Positions 24,579 to 34,420 are shown, counted from the first letter of the stretch. The stretch: DNA of 64,000 bases from Paenibacillus odorifer (GCF_000758725.1 NZ_CP009428.1:4278001-4342000), one strand, 5' to 3'. Notes: a model not told the origin generated them from the letters alone. Program-made: numbers and translations.

Positions 24579-24968
24579 ATGAAAAAATTTAGTATTCTAT
24601 CATTTTCACTGATAATTTTACTGATTTTATTATTTGTATTAGTCAGACCCACGCAAAAGATCTTAAGTGTCAATCTTGTATCCGAAACAACAGAAATCAC
24701 TTATACTGACCGTGAAAGCCTTCAAATCTTCGAAGATGCTATAAGAACTGTAAAAAAAGTACGCGGGTCTGTTGATGTCGGTCAACCAACTTATCGAATG
24801 ACTGTTACTTACGCTAATTCAAAGGTGGCCGGATTCAGCCTTTATATGGATTTTAAAACGAAAGATGGTTTCCTGATTAAAGCTAGCAATAGCGAAAAGA
24901 TGCTGGATTTAAGAAATAAGAATTCGGTTGAGCTAGCTGATCTGTTAAGTAAAGAAAAGGAAGATTAG
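24579..24968 (+). CDS. Small membrane-anchored protein, YhfM-like
   Basis: 129 aa with one N-terminal membrane helix or uncleaved signal (residues 4-24) and a 100-residue extracytoplasmic domain containing 'ITYTDRESLQIFEDAI' and 'YRMTVTYANSKVAGFSLYMD'. The layout resembles B. subtilis YhfM-type small proteins of unknown function; this is a resemblance, not a tested homology. The ATG has AAGGAGGGCAGG upstream. It is monocistronic. Confidence 0.65.
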   Translation: MKKFSILSFSLIILLILLFVLVRPTQKILSVNLVSETTEITYTDRESLQIFEDAIRTVKKVRGSVDVGQPTYRMTVTYANSKVAGFSLYMDFKTKDGFLIKASNSEKMLDLRNKNSVELADLLSKEKED

Positions 24969-25009
24969 AATTTGGAAACTCAATCTAAAAATAGGCATGG
25001 TTTCATACA

Positions 25010-25053
25010 AATGCAAAAATAAGCCACCCTTTAGTACTAACTAAGGATGGCTT
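25010..25053. terminator. Bidirectional terminator between two convergent genes
   Basis: Stem AAGCCA/TGGCTT plus CC/GG and TTAGT/ACTAA with an ACTA loop; the minus side is followed by TTATTTTTGC. Ends the amidohydrolase unit and possibly the YhfM-like gene. Confidence 0.6.
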
Positions 25054-25104
25054 GTTCGTAATTATATTATTTTCCTGCGCTTAAAATATACTGTCCCGCT
25101 CCGC

Positions 25105-25980
25105 TCAGAGCGCTGCAATTCTCTGCTGGATGCGTGGGAATAATGCAAAGGCATTCTCATAAAATACTTTCTCGTGGTGCTGCTCAGGCACAAGTCGGCG
25201 GACGAACTCCGCATACAGGTCTATAGGCGCGAGTGGCCAATCCGTACCGAACAGCATTTTCTCATAGTGATCAGAGTATACCAGCGCCCGGCGAAAATGA
25301 TCCATAAACAGGGGTTCATTCATGAACCGCTCAAAATGAGGCCGATCACCAACAACGAGACCAGATAAATCGGCATAGACGTTCGGATTCTTGGCGACCA
25401 CTTCGGCAGCATCCATCACCCATGGATCGCCTAAATGGCAGATCATAAAGTTCACGTCGCGCCGTTGGAACGCTAGTTCGTCCACGGTAAGCGGATGCGC
25501 ATACTTAAGCAATCCATTCATCGAATACGTATCACCGGTATGAATAACCACAGGCGTGCCATACTTGGCCGCCAGCTCATAGATCGGCGAGTAGATTTTG
25601 TCATAAACGTAATGATGATAGTACCCGGCATAAAGCTTAATACCAGCTACCTCAGGAGCTTGCAGCCGTGCCTCAATTCGGTCCAGCTCATCCAAAGCAT
25701 CCTTTCCTCCGAGCATATTCGGATTAATGCCCACGCATTCCATTAAGAATGGCGGCACACTATCTTCCAAGTCAAGCCCCATCGGATTGGGAGAGGCAGA
25801 GTCAGGAAAGGCACCCTTCGTCTGCTCCGTGACCCCCATTCCAATGCCGAGAACAACGTCGTTCTTGTCAAACTCCGCTTTGAGCCCAGCAGCTGTGTAA
25901 TCAACTTTGGAGAGGTCCTGTGCTGTCTGATGAAAGCTATCGATGTCCGACAGATGTATGTGAATATCAATGATTGGCAT
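25105..25980 (-). CDS. Amidohydrolase-family (amidohydro_2) enzyme
   Basis: 291 aa TIM-barrel metal hydrolase. The N-terminal HxH metal pair is in 'IIDIHIHLSD', a second His in 'TPVVIHTGDT', another in 'FMICHLGDPW', and the catalytic Asp in 'MLFGTDWPLAPI'. These fit the ACMSD/TIM-barrel amidohydro_2 group (decarboxylases or hydrolases). Its start overlaps the end of the upstream 1056-aa GNAT fusion gene by 14 bases, so the two are translated together and presumably share a pathway. The substrate is unknown. Confidence 0.88.
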   Translation of the reverse strand: MPIIDIHIHLSDIDSFHQTAQDLSKVDYTAAGLKAEFDKNDVVLGIGMGVTEQTKGAFPDSASPNPMGLDLEDSVPPFLMECVGINPNMLGGKDALDELDRIEARLQAPEVAGIKLYAGYYHHYVYDKIYSPIYELAAKYGTPVVIHTGDTYSMNGLLKYAHPLTVDELAFQRRDVNFMICHLGDPWVMDAAEVVAKNPNVYADLSGLVVGDRPHFERFMNEPLFMDHFRRALVYSDHYEKMLFGTDWPLAPIDLYAEFVRRLVPEQHHEKVFYENAFALFPRIQQRIAAL

Positions 25981-28900
25981 TTATAGTCTCCTTTTTGTCA
26001 GAAGCACTAGCAAAGGTCACCTTCATAAGATTACGAATTACCTCTGGATCCAGAGCGAGCTCTCCCATGATCATGAAGGTCGGCTGTGTCCAAGCGGTTT
26101 CTCCGTTCAGAAGTAGTAGATGGTGATTCACACCATATGTGAATACCTTATTGTTCAGGTAAGACATAGCTCTCTGATTAGGATAACTATGCACCACATG
26201 CAGCATGTCTTTACGCGAAGTTGCACCGATTCGGATAAGCCCCTTGGATTCCAGATGGGCTTCGACCTTCCCGATAGGGAAGTTGCCTTCCTCTGGGAGC
26301 TCCATCCAGCCTTCCGAATAGATTGGTGAAGGCTTAAAGTAACTATCCTCGGATAGCGAATAATGCGGCAGCGTCATTCCACTTTCATTGGTTACTGAAA
26401 TCAACACACAGAGCACAGGAATTCCGGGCAGCATGAGGTAATGCTGATTGATCGTGATCCCCCGGTTTGCTTCCTGCTTCTCCATCGAAGTGGTCAGTCT
26501 CAAACCCTTCCAGACGTTGCCGTGATCATCCATCTGCTCCGTCCAAGCTGCGCTTCTTGGCTCCTGCAACCGGCTAAATCCGCCTATTCCAGAAATACCC
26601 ACACCGAGTCCACCATGCCAAGGATTCCACCAGGAGCGTGGTTCTGCTTTCGGAAAGGTGCTGTCCAACCACTCTTCTCCTCGGTGCTTCAAGGAATGCA
26701 CAACACTGCCGAAATCAGGAGCAGCTGCAATAGATAGAACTCCGTTGGTCACTGTGTAAATGGGACCCGCAGGTCCTTCTTCTATCCCACAAACAACGCT
26801 TGTTTCCGTTTGTGGAAACCAGAGGCCTGTTCGCTCTTGAATGCGGTCCTCACCGCGATAGACGACCCGGACCTTACGGCCAGATTCGTTGTGTTCTGGT
26901 GATTCTGTATCCTCAGTAGAGAGCTCAAAACCTGCGGAGTGCAAATTTTGTCCTCTTTGCAACTCCATCTCAGCGACACTTCGCTCCTCTTCTCCATCAG
27001 CCTGTACATACAATTCAAGGCTTCCATCAAGCGGTGTCATCTTTCGTTCGATTAGCTCGGCATGAAGTGCCCCTGCCGCAAACGGATTTCCACCGCCGAG
27101 CGTTAGCTCAAGATGGTCATCCAACACCGGTATGACCGAATTCTGCTGTTTTAGGGCAAAGGCGCGAAATTCCGACCACTTAAGGAAGGTGTTAAGAGCA
27201 AACATCATAGTTTTTGTCCGTACGACATCTCCAGCGGAGATTCGGCCAAGATTATGCTCCAGCCCAAGCGGGTATTCCGGGCGAAGTAATTTTAGCGAAG
27301 GATCCCAGCAGATTCCGCATGTGACGTTCTCTTCCTTGCAGAACAACCAGTTCTCCGTAATTTGTGCACTGTCCCAAAGACTTGGATCGCCTGAGTAAGC
27401 ATCGCCCATGTCCACGTATTGGCCCTGATATGGCAAGATAAGCTGTTTACCGAAAAAGCCGAAATTCGTCAACAGATACATGTCTTCTTCCAGGATGTCA
27501 CTATTGGTATTGCAGACCTCGCTATAAAACTCAGCGATTCCGTTAGCAAATAGCTTAGCCACTCTTTTTATCTCAAGACCCGGAAATTCTTCCGACTCGT
27601 AAAGAGCTTCGAGCACCTGACTCTCCCCTTCAGAATAGATCTTTACTTCTTTGGCCTGTTTCTTAGAGAATTCTTCTGCGAATGGCTTGCCTAACTTCGG
27701 ATGGGTCAACCAGAAATTATGGCTCGAGCCGGGATATTCAATCCACATTCCATTGTCGGTATTATTAAGATGAATGGAGTAGGCGCCATTTACAGCCACC
27801 CACTGATCCCCGTTTTCCCCGCCAAAGCGGCCATGCGTTCCCTTCATTAGAACGGATAGCTTGCTGATAAAGGTGACTGCCTTCTCTCCAACCGGAACGG
27901 CCGTTACCTCAATAGCCTGTGAATAAAGACCGTATGACTTTAGGGTAAAGGGTACTTGAATAGAAGCCTTACTCTTAGCTGGAACAGTAAAGCTTACTGT
28001 ACGGTCCGCCCACATCAGGAATTCGTCTTCGGGCAAATCAAAAGAAAATTCTGCTTCTGCAGCAAAATTATTCTCCACATTAAGGTACAGTTCCGAAGGA
28101 AGACCCAGATATAGTTCCCGGTGTGGCAGCGCTATCTTCATTTTGAGTGGGAATTTAGGAGCAACGCCAATGCGGAATTCAGCACGCTTGCCACCGATGA
28201 TCCACTTGCTCAAAACAACGGGGTGTGTCTTCTTATCGTTCTGCTCTTCCCGAACCGAATCAAGCTCAAAATCACCTTCCACGATAACCGTTTCACCTGG
28301 TGCTAGTGTTCGCGCAGCAGATAGAGCAAAACGGATATTTTTATCGTTCTGGCCTTCGATCTCAATGGCCAGCTCAGACGCCGAACGATTCTTGATGCGA
28401 TAGCGAATCTTGTAGGTCGAACCGAACACAAGATCATGATCATCAATCTCCGTGGAGATTTCATAGTCTGGTGTATCAAGAGCGGTCAGACCGCGGCCAG
28501 TCTTCTCGAATTCCGTCCGCAAGGAGAGTTCTCCCTTTTGCCAAGTATAATCAAAGAAATCAAAGCCACGCTCCTGGCGGCCATCTGGCTGGATGGGAAG
28601 TTCACGGGTACTGTCTGCATACCAATCCAGTTCTTCAAAATAAGGAGCAAGTGCTTCCGTTTGCAATACAGTTGGAATGAAGTTCATCAGATGGACGTAA
28701 TCTTCATTTTTCTCCCAAAAAAATCCGCATTTCTTATACATCGGTACGGCTTTCGTATTACCTGCCCAAGTGAACAGATCAAGACGTGGCCAGCCCGCTT
28801 CTATTGTTTGGCGAACAGCGTTCAGAATCAGATTGCGGCCAACCTTGTATCCGTGATAATCGGGCCGTACATTCAATAGCGGGACATACAATGCCCCTTC

Positions 28901-29137
28901 ATCTTGACGGTAGTGGGCGAAGCTGCAGAAGCCGACTACCTCTTTGCCATCAACGGCAAGAAAGGCATTAAGATTGGACGAGATCTCCATCTCACGGCGC
29001 ACACTGTCCTCAGTTCTCTGATTAGTGCCTCCGCCCCAGCTTTCGTTGCTGCGGTTCCACATTTCTGCGACCGCCCCAGCATAAGAAGAATCGTATTCGA
29101 TAATGCGGATTTGTTCCGCTGTAGTTTTTACAGTCAT
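25967..29137 (-). CDS. GNAT acetyltransferase fused to a large beta-rich C-terminal region
   Basis: 1056 aa. Residues 10-155 form a GNAT fold: 'AFLAVDGKEVVGFCSFAHY', 'YVPLLNVRPDYHGYKVGRNLILNAVRQTIEAG' with the acetyl-CoA loop, and 'AVPMYKKCGFFW'. The remaining 900 residues lack any enzyme signature I recognise. They look like several beta-sandwich modules: about 205-450 resemble Ig/NEW3-like domains ('YKIRYRIKNRSASELAIEIEG', 'ELYLNVENN'), and about 470-1030 resemble an aldose-epimerase or carbohydrate-active beta-supersandwich ('FSLNNTDNG'-type, 'WWNPWHGGLGVGISG'). No signal peptide, so cytoplasmic. Coupled to an amidohydrolase gene. The ATG at 29137 has AAGGAGATGAGAGC upstream. Confidence 0.75.
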   Translation of the reverse strand: MTVKTTAEQIRIIEYDSSYAGAVAEMWNRSNESWGGGTNQRTEDSVRREMEISSNLNAFLAVDGKEVVGFCSFAHYRQDEGALYVPLLNVRPDYHGYKVGRNLILNAVRQTIEAGWPRLDLFTWAGNTKAVPMYKKCGFFWEKNEDYVHLMNFIPTVLQTEALAPYFEELDWYADSTRELPIQPDGRQERGFDFFDYTWQKGELSLRTEFEKTGRGLTALDTPDYEISTEIDDHDLVFGSTYKIRYRIKNRSASELAIEIEGQNDKNIRFALSAARTLAPGETVIVEGDFELDSVREEQNDKKTHPVVLSKWIIGGKRAEFRIGVAPKFPLKMKIALPHRELYLGLPSELYLNVENNFAAEAEFSFDLPEDEFLMWADRTVSFTVPAKSKASIQVPFTLKSYGLYSQAIEVTAVPVGEKAVTFISKLSVLMKGTHGRFGGENGDQWVAVNGAYSIHLNNTDNGMWIEYPGSSHNFWLTHPKLGKPFAEEFSKKQAKEVKIYSEGESQVLEALYESEEFPGLEIKRVAKLFANGIAEFYSEVCNTNSDILEEDMYLLTNFGFFGKQLILPYQGQYVDMGDAYSGDPSLWDSAQITENWLFCKEENVTCGICWDPSLKLLRPEYPLGLEHNLGRISAGDVVRTKTMMFALNTFLKWSEFRAFALKQQNSVIPVLDDHLELTLGGGNPFAAGALHAELIERKMTPLDGSLELYVQADGEEERSVAEMELQRGQNLHSAGFELSTEDTESPEHNESGRKVRVVYRGEDRIQERTGLWFPQTETSVVCGIEEGPAGPIYTVTNGVLSIAAAPDFGSVVHSLKHRGEEWLDSTFPKAEPRSWWNPWHGGLGVGISGIGGFSRLQEPRSAAWTEQMDDHGNVWKGLRLTTSMEKQEANRGITINQHYLMLPGIPVLCVLISVTNESGMTLPHYSLSEDSYFKPSPIYSEGWMELPEEGNFPIGKVEAHLESKGLIRIGATSRKDMLHVVHSYPNQRAMSYLNNKVFTYGVNHHLLLLNGETAWTQPTFMIMGELALDPEVIRNLMKVTFASASDKKETINANH

Positions 29138-29327
29138 GCTCTCATCTCCTTATTCCTCAAAAAAATATGAGTATGTATTCGCATAAAGTTATTGTGGATA
29201 AGCTCTCTACAACATATTGAAATAACTCCTACGAGTTCTTATTATACTATTAATTGGAAGCTCAATACGAGGTAAAAAACTCTTTCACCTTATTTTCTAC
29301 ATAAACTCACAGCCGGCAGAAAGCTAC

Positions 29328-29353
29328 AAAAAAACTGCTCCTAAGAGCAGTTT
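29328..29353 (-). terminator. Terminator of the LCP gene
   Basis: Perfect AAACTGCTC-CTAA/TTAG-GAGCAGTTT hairpin followed by a minus-strand T-run (29334-29328). Confidence 0.8.
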
Positions 29354-29360
29354 GTTGATG

Positions 29361-30380
29361 TTAATCCACAGTCCCAACATTCTCCAAGTGTAATGAGCTT
29401 TCGGAGCTGACGCCTGCTTCCGTACTCAGAGTAGTAAGTGCTTGTTTTAGATCCTCTTTATTCACATAGACATACGGACTCTTCCAAAGAGATTCCACAT
29501 GTAAGGAATTAATATGCTCTGGTTTAAGTTTAGGGAAGTTGAATAACCACTGCTGCAGATCTGCTTGAGGAATATCCGTCTTCACATTTTCACCAATGAT
29601 ATCCAATACATTTCCCCATTGGGACACGCCTTGGAAATTTCCTAGCTTATCCAGAATCTGCTTGATTACTTGCTGCTGCCGATCATTGCGCTGGAAATCG
29701 GAGGATTCAGCCGTTCCTTGATTCGATTTACGGTACCGTACAAAATCAAGAACTTGTTTGCCATCCAGCTTCTGCAAGCCTTTCTTTAAATCGATGTGTG
29801 TACCATCTGCCGTATCGGTATATTTCATATCCATATCGACATCTATAGTCAGTCCGCCAAGCAAATCCACGGTCTTCTGCAACACATCAAAATTCACCAC
29901 AACCATGTGCTCAATCGGCAGACCGAGCAAATTACTGAAGAACTCTTTTGTATTTGGAATAGCCTCTGTTTTGTCTTTTATGTAATGATAAGCATAATAA
30001 TAATTGGCTTTGCGGGAAGGCAACGATTTAGGTTTTAGCAACAAATCCCGTGGTAAAGATAAGAAACTCGTCGACTTCGTGTCCGGATTGAAGCTGACAA
30101 GCATCAGAACATCGGTATTCATTACTCCACCACCGCCATCCCGGCTATCTACCCCGGCTAGCAGAAAAATCATAGGTTCAACCGATACCGTCTCCTTTTT
30201 TTCCTCTGGAACAGCTGTGGGCTGGATGGTGACTGGAGCTGCCATACGCTGTATCGCATCATCCGTCTTTTTATATAAATACCCTGCATATACTCCAATC
30301 CCTATAATAGCTGCGCCTAAGACAAGACCAATGCTCGTCAGAATTTTACGGGTTGTTGTCCACTTGCGTTTGTTAGACAT
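29361..30380 (-). CDS. LytR-CpsA-Psr (LCP) family cell-wall glycopolymer ligase
   Basis: 339 aa from the ATG at 30380, with GGAGG five bases upstream. One N-terminal membrane helix (about 12-34), then the extracellular LCP domain. Signature Asp/Arg residues are in 'LLAGVDSRD', 'NTDVLMLVSFNPDT', 'LSLPRDLLL' and 'LDFVRYRKSNQGTAESSDFQRNDRQQQVI', which bind the polyprenyl-pyrophosphate substrate. It attaches teichoic acid or other glycopolymers to peptidoglycan. It follows a RodA-like gene by 30 bases, suggesting a joint envelope unit. Confidence 0.92.
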   Translation of the reverse strand: MSNKRKWTTTRKILTSIGLVLGAAIIGIGVYAGYLYKKTDDAIQRMAAPVTIQPTAVPEEKKETVSVEPMIFLLAGVDSRDGGGGVMNTDVLMLVSFNPDTKSTSFLSLPRDLLLKPKSLPSRKANYYYAYHYIKDKTEAIPNTKEFFSNLLGLPIEHMVVVNFDVLQKTVDLLGGLTIDVDMDMKYTDTADGTHIDLKKGLQKLDGKQVLDFVRYRKSNQGTAESSDFQRNDRQQQVIKQILDKLGNFQGVSQWGNVLDIIGENVKTDIPQADLQQWLFNFPKLKPEHINSLHVESLWKSPYVYVNKEDLKQALTTLSTEAGVSSESSLHLENVGTVD

Positions 30381-30410
30381 AATTTCCTCCACTCAGTTCC
30401 AATAGCTAAT

Positions 30411-31532
30411 TCAATCAGTGCTTTCATCCTTATGAACTTTAACACTTAACACCATGCCAATCGCAATCATATTAGTTAGCAATGAGCTGCCTCCATAACT
30501 AATAAAAGGCAATGAAATCCCCGTCAGGGGCAGCAACCCAATATGCATCCCAAGATTAACGGAAACTTGAAAGATGAACATGGCGATAAACCCGGTGACA
30601 ATATAGGTACCCGCACGGTCCCTACTATCCAGCGCAATAAAGATCATTCGGTACACGAGCAGTAAATAAAGCATCAGCAGCACGGATGAACCTATAAAAC
30701 CGTATTTCCCCCCGATGACTACATAGATCGAATCGGAATACGCATATGGAATATATCCTTTTCGCAAAAAAATACCTTCACTGCCCGATAATCCTCCGGA
30801 GCCAATGGCTATCATTGCGTTTTTTACATGCCAAGATTTATCAGGATCGCTTTGCGGGTCCAAAAAAGCTTGGATTCGTGACAATTGATGGGGTTCGACA
30901 ATCTTGGATAACAAGTCGAAGTTGGCATAATACAGCCATAGTATCGTGCCGATCGAAATAATCACAACACCAAGGATCAGAATCATATATAGAGCACGGA
31001 TGTTACCAATCCACAGCATACTAAGTAATATGCCAGCAAAAACGAGCGCTGTACCCAAATCGGGCTGATCCATTATTAAAATGAAAGGAATTAAAAAAAC
31101 GAAACAAACCGGTACTAAATCTTGAAAAAACCGCAGCTGCTGGCCCTCTCGTGTACCTAATAGATGAGCAATGAGCAGCACCGTACTTATTTTAGCCAGC
31201 TCGGAGGGCTGAAGCTGAAAGCTCCCAATGCTTAACCAACGCACGGCACCATTGAGATTTTCTCCAACCAGCTTGACTAGTACGAGTAAACCTATGCCCA
31301 CGCCATAAAAGAGATACGCTAACCTGCCTAATAGAATCTTATAATCTACCAAAGCAATGAATAACATGGGTAGGCAAAATAAAGCAAATAAATACAAATA
31401 ACTTATGTAAAGACCGTCTAACCGCGTATCCGTAGTCGCTTCATAAATAGCAACAGTACCCACGCCAACTAAGCAGGTGGTGAGAAAAAGTACGGATCTG
31501 TCCAGCTTTGCAATTTTGGTAGAGATGAGCAT
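30411..31532 (-). CDS. RodA/FtsW/SpoVE (SEDS) family peptidoglycan polymerase
   Basis: 373 aa from the ATG at 31532 (AGAGG nine bases upstream); the frame extends to 31580. About ten membrane segments. SEDS signatures: 'AVRWLSIGSFQLQPSELAKI', 'MDQPDLGTALVF' with the catalytic Asp region, and 'PLTGISLPFISYGGSSLLTNM'. Polymerises glycan strands from lipid II together with a class B PBP, none of which is in the window. Members of this shorter group in sporulating Bacillota include RodA paralogues; which role it has cannot be told. Confidence 0.92.
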   Translation of the reverse strand: MLISTKIAKLDRSVLFLTTCLVGVGTVAIYEATTDTRLDGLYISYLYLFALFCLPMLFIALVDYKILLGRLAYLFYGVGIGLLVLVKLVGENLNGAVRWLSIGSFQLQPSELAKISTVLLIAHLLGTREGQQLRFFQDLVPVCFVFLIPFILIMDQPDLGTALVFAGILLSMLWIGNIRALYMILILGVVIISIGTILWLYYANFDLLSKIVEPHQLSRIQAFLDPQSDPDKSWHVKNAMIAIGSGGLSGSEGIFLRKGYIPYAYSDSIYVVIGGKYGFIGSSVLLMLYLLLVYRMIFIALDSRDRAGTYIVTGFIAMFIFQVSVNLGMHIGLLPLTGISLPFISYGGSSLLTNMIAIGMVLSVKVHKDESTD

Positions 31533-31631
31533 AAAACAACCTCTATTTAATTTCTGTAGTTTTCTTGTTGTGCTGAGCACTTTTACTTCTTTTTTTCACA
31601 TTGAAGCGCTACGGATGACTAGATTGAATGA

Positions 31632-32195
31632 TTACCTCAGATCAAATTTGCCCTGATACGCTTTCTTCGATAACAGCTTCAGTTTATCTTCACTTAGCGT
31701 ATAGATATCCAGACCATTCCCAGCCTCACCCAATGACCAGCCCAGCGCGAGCTCCTTATGGCCATCTTCATCAACATCAAAGAATCCGGCATAATCTAGA
31801 CCATACCCAAACCCCTCAACCTCGGAAATCTTCTGCCAAGCTTCATTTTCCTGCCTCAACAACATTGCTTTTATAGTATATCCTTTGTTTTTACTGTACT
31901 CATACACAACTACGGCTTCGTCAATTCCGTCTCCATCCATATCGCCAAAAGAGATGGCATTATCCTCTTGTCCCTTCATCGGAGTTATCAATTGAGCTTT
32001 GTCTGGAAGCCACTTAATAAATTCCTGGCTCGTTTTGTCTCGCTCCAGGCTTGCTTCTGATGATGGAGGTTTAATCAGCTCTCCGGGTGTTGCCGGGACT
32101 CCGCATCCTCCGAGCAAAAATAAAGTTGTAAACAGGGTACCAATTTTTATGAATTTGCCCGGCATTTGGATCATCGACTCCTCGCTTGTCCGCAT
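31632..32195 (-). CDS. Lipoprotein with FG-GAP/VCBS-like calcium repeats
   Basis: 187 aa. Signal peptide and lipobox L-G-G-C near residue 31. Two calcium-loop-like motifs, 'FGDMDGDGIDEAVVVY' and 'FDVDEDGHKELALGW', match the DxDxDG loops of FG-GAP/VCBS repeats. It is a surface-exposed binding protein of unknown role. The start could be the ATG at 32195, or ATG codons 8 or 11; the GAGGAG upstream of codon 8 is close. Same strand as the downstream RodA gene and the upstream kinase gene, about 50-60 bases from each. Confidence 0.7.
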   Translation of the reverse strand: MRTSEESMIQMPGKFIKIGTLFTTLFLLGGCGVPATPGELIKPPSSEASLERDKTSQEFIKWLPDKAQLITPMKGQEDNAISFGDMDGDGIDEAVVVYEYSKNKGYTIKAMLLRQENEAWQKISEVEGFGYGLDYAGFFDVDEDGHKELALGWSLGEAGNGLDIYTLSEDKLKLLSKKAYQGKFDLR

Positions 32196-32255
32196 ATATA
32201 GTATTTTATCTTTGAAAGAGGTGAAAGTGGTTATGAAATAGTTAAATTTGAATTC

Positions 32256-33641
32256 TTATTCTATCGGTAAGTCAAATTGGACAATCGTTCCTTTGCCTAA
32301 AGTGCTGCTTATTCGCAGCTCTCCATGATGCAATTTAATGATCTGTTCCGAGATGGATAAACCCAAGCCACTGCCCGAAGCCTGTTGATCCCCTTTGTAG
32401 AATTTTTGCCGCACATTCTCTAAATCCGTCTCTGCGATACCTGAGCCTGTATCCTCTACAGAAATCACGACTTTCCCTGGAACCGTATGGGCGCTGATTA
32501 AAATCCGATCTGATGAACCAGTAAATTTGAGTGAATTATCAATGAGATTAATCATGACTTGCTTCACACGATTCTCGTCAGCTTGAATCACTGGCAGATG
32601 TTCTTCTATTTTCACTTCTAGTGAGATGCCTTGTCGGGTCGCTCTAGGGGTAAGTTGTCTGCCGATATGCTGCAGCAGTTCTGTTAGATCCACTGATGTG
32701 AAGTGAACGGCGATTCTTCCGTTATCCAACTTAGAGAAATCCAACAATTCATCCACCATATGAGTTAACCTGTCACTTTCGGATTCAATAATATCAAGCC
32801 CATCATAAAATAGAGGTTGATTACTCACCTCACTCGCCTTTAAGGTAATTGCCCAACCTTTGATCGAGGTCAAGGGTGTTCGCAGTTCATGGGATACGGA
32901 AGCGATAAAATCATTCTTAAGCTGTTCACTCTTGGAGATTCGGCTTGCCATCATATTTAACGTATCCGCCAATGAACCAAGCTCATCTTGATAGCGCTTA
33001 TGCACTCTGATGCTGAAATCACCTTCGGTCATCTGGTCTGCTGCCTGCTTCAGATCTTTAATTGATCTGGTTATGGTCCAAGACAGCAATAATCCAAGTA
33101 AGGTGACAATGCCAATAACGATTATCCCCACCCCGATCAGTAAAACCGTAATATGTTTAACTGTATGTATAGTTTCCGTTAAGGACGTGATAAATCTGAC
33201 TCCCCCCACTATGTTTCCATTAGCCTGCAAGGGATAAGATACCGCGTAAATTGCTTCCTCTGTGTTAGGGTCCGCACCTTTCCAACTGCCGGGCTGCCCT
33301 TTTATTGCTGCTTGTACATCTATGTACTCAGTCATAGTTAGATCGCCTTGAAGTCCATTTGAGTCCTGCAACAGCCAGCCTTCAACATTAATAATCTGCA
33401 CCTGTGCATCAGAATGACTCGCAAAACCCTTCAGTAACCTATCCGATTGTTCCTCCAGATCCTGGTCCCCAAAGTATTGCTGAAAAAAAGAAGCCGATAG
33501 CTCTGCTTGATTCATCAAGGTTTCCTCTATGTTATGAAAATAATAATATCGCACAGATACATTAAGAATGATTTCAAGAATGAGCACAGTAAGACAAATG
33601 AGTATAAAATAGCTTCCTACTAATCTTTTCTGAATCCCCAT
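32256..33641 (-). CDS. Sensor histidine kinase (HAMP-HisKA-HATPase)
   Basis: 461 aa. Membrane helix 11-31, an extracellular sensor of about 130 residues, second helix about 162-186, HAMP (about 187-240), HisKA box 'FIASVSHELRTPLTSIKGWA' (His about 251), and a HATPase with N box 'MINLIDNSLKFTG', G1 'EDTGSGIAETD' and G2 'GSGLGLSIS'. It follows the response regulator gene by three bases, forming an OmpR/PhoB-like two-component system. The signal is unknown; the neighbouring lipoprotein and cell-wall genes make envelope stress plausible. Confidence 0.92.
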   Translation of the reverse strand: MGIQKRLVGSYFILICLTVLILEIILNVSVRYYYFHNIEETLMNQAELSASFFQQYFGDQDLEEQSDRLLKGFASHSDAQVQIINVEGWLLQDSNGLQGDLTMTEYIDVQAAIKGQPGSWKGADPNTEEAIYAVSYPLQANGNIVGGVRFITSLTETIHTVKHITVLLIGVGIIVIGIVTLLGLLLSWTITRSIKDLKQAADQMTEGDFSIRVHKRYQDELGSLADTLNMMASRISKSEQLKNDFIASVSHELRTPLTSIKGWAITLKASEVSNQPLFYDGLDIIESESDRLTHMVDELLDFSKLDNGRIAVHFTSVDLTELLQHIGRQLTPRATRQGISLEVKIEEHLPVIQADENRVKQVMINLIDNSLKFTGSSDRILISAHTVPGKVVISVEDTGSGIAETDLENVRQKFYKGDQQASGSGLGLSISEQIIKLHHGELRISSTLGKGTIVQFDLPIE

Positions 33642-33644
33642 TCT

Positions 33645-34349
33645 TCAACCATCCTTTCTAAAGCGGTAACCGAGCCCCCATACCGTCTCAAGCCAATGCG
33701 GATTAGAAGCATCAACCTCAATTTTCTCTCTTAACTTACGCACATGAACATCCACCGTTTTGGGATCTCCAATATAATCCTCTCCCCAGACAAGATTCAT
33801 TAATTCATTTCTAGAGAGTGCTGTATCCGGATGCTCCAGAAAGGTTTTCATCAACTGAAATTCCTTCGGAGTTAATTCAATGCTGTCATCCTGCTTAAAC
33901 ATCTTGTTCGCGTTCAAATCCAGCCGGATCGGTCCAGCTTGAAGTATCGTTTTTTGCGGCTTTAGAGCGGATTCTGTACGGCGCAAAATAGCTTTAATAC
34001 GTGCTACCAATTCTAATGGATTAAAAGGTTTAACAATGTAATCGTCAGCACCCATTTCAAGGCCATTGATTTTGTCCAAATCCTGTCCACGTGCGGTTAA
34101 GAAAATGATGATGACCCCAGCGTCTTTCTCTCTTAGCTTTCGGCATATTTCGAACCCATTAGAATCAGGCAACATGATATCCAGAACCATAACATCTGGA
34201 CGGCTCACCTCAAAGCTCTGCAATGCTTCTTCTCCACAAGCAGCTTCACTAACCACAAACCCATTATTCGTTAAATTTATAGATATAAAACGTCTAATAT
34301 TATCGTCATCTTCCACAATAAGCACATGATTGCGATCAACAGTATCCAC
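33645..34349 (-). CDS. OmpR/PhoB-family response regulator
   Basis: 234 aa from GTG at 34349, with GGGGTGGG just upstream; the frame starts at 34394 inside a terminator tail and is not credible. Receiver domain with acidic pocket 'IVEDDD', phosphoacceptor Asp in 'DVMVLDIMLPDSNG' and Lys in 'DYIVKPFNPLEL'. C-terminal winged helix ('IELTPKEFQLMKTFLEH', 'WGEDYIGDPKTVDVHVRKLREKIE'). Partner kinase follows immediately. Confidence 0.92.
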   Translation of the reverse strand: MDTVDRNHVLIVEDDDNIRRFISINLTNNGFVVSEAACGEEALQSFEVSRPDVMVLDIMLPDSNGFEICRKLREKDAGVIIIFLTARGQDLDKINGLEMGADDYIVKPFNPLELVARIKAILRRTESALKPQKTILQAGPIRLDLNANKMFKQDDSIELTPKEFQLMKTFLEHPDTALSRNELMNLVWGEDYIGDPKTVDVHVRKLREKIEVDASNPHWLETVWGLGYRFRKDG

Positions 34350-34390
34350 GATTCCCACCCCTATTACCCAGAGTCTAAACAAGTAAAAAA

Positions 34391-34420
34391 ACAAAAAAAC
34401 TCTCCCGGTAAAGAGAGAGT
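34391..34420 (-). terminator. Terminator of the oxidoreductase-AraC operon
   Basis: ACTCTC/GAGAGT hairpin followed by two long T-runs on the minus strand. Separates the operon from the response regulator gene. Confidence 0.8.
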
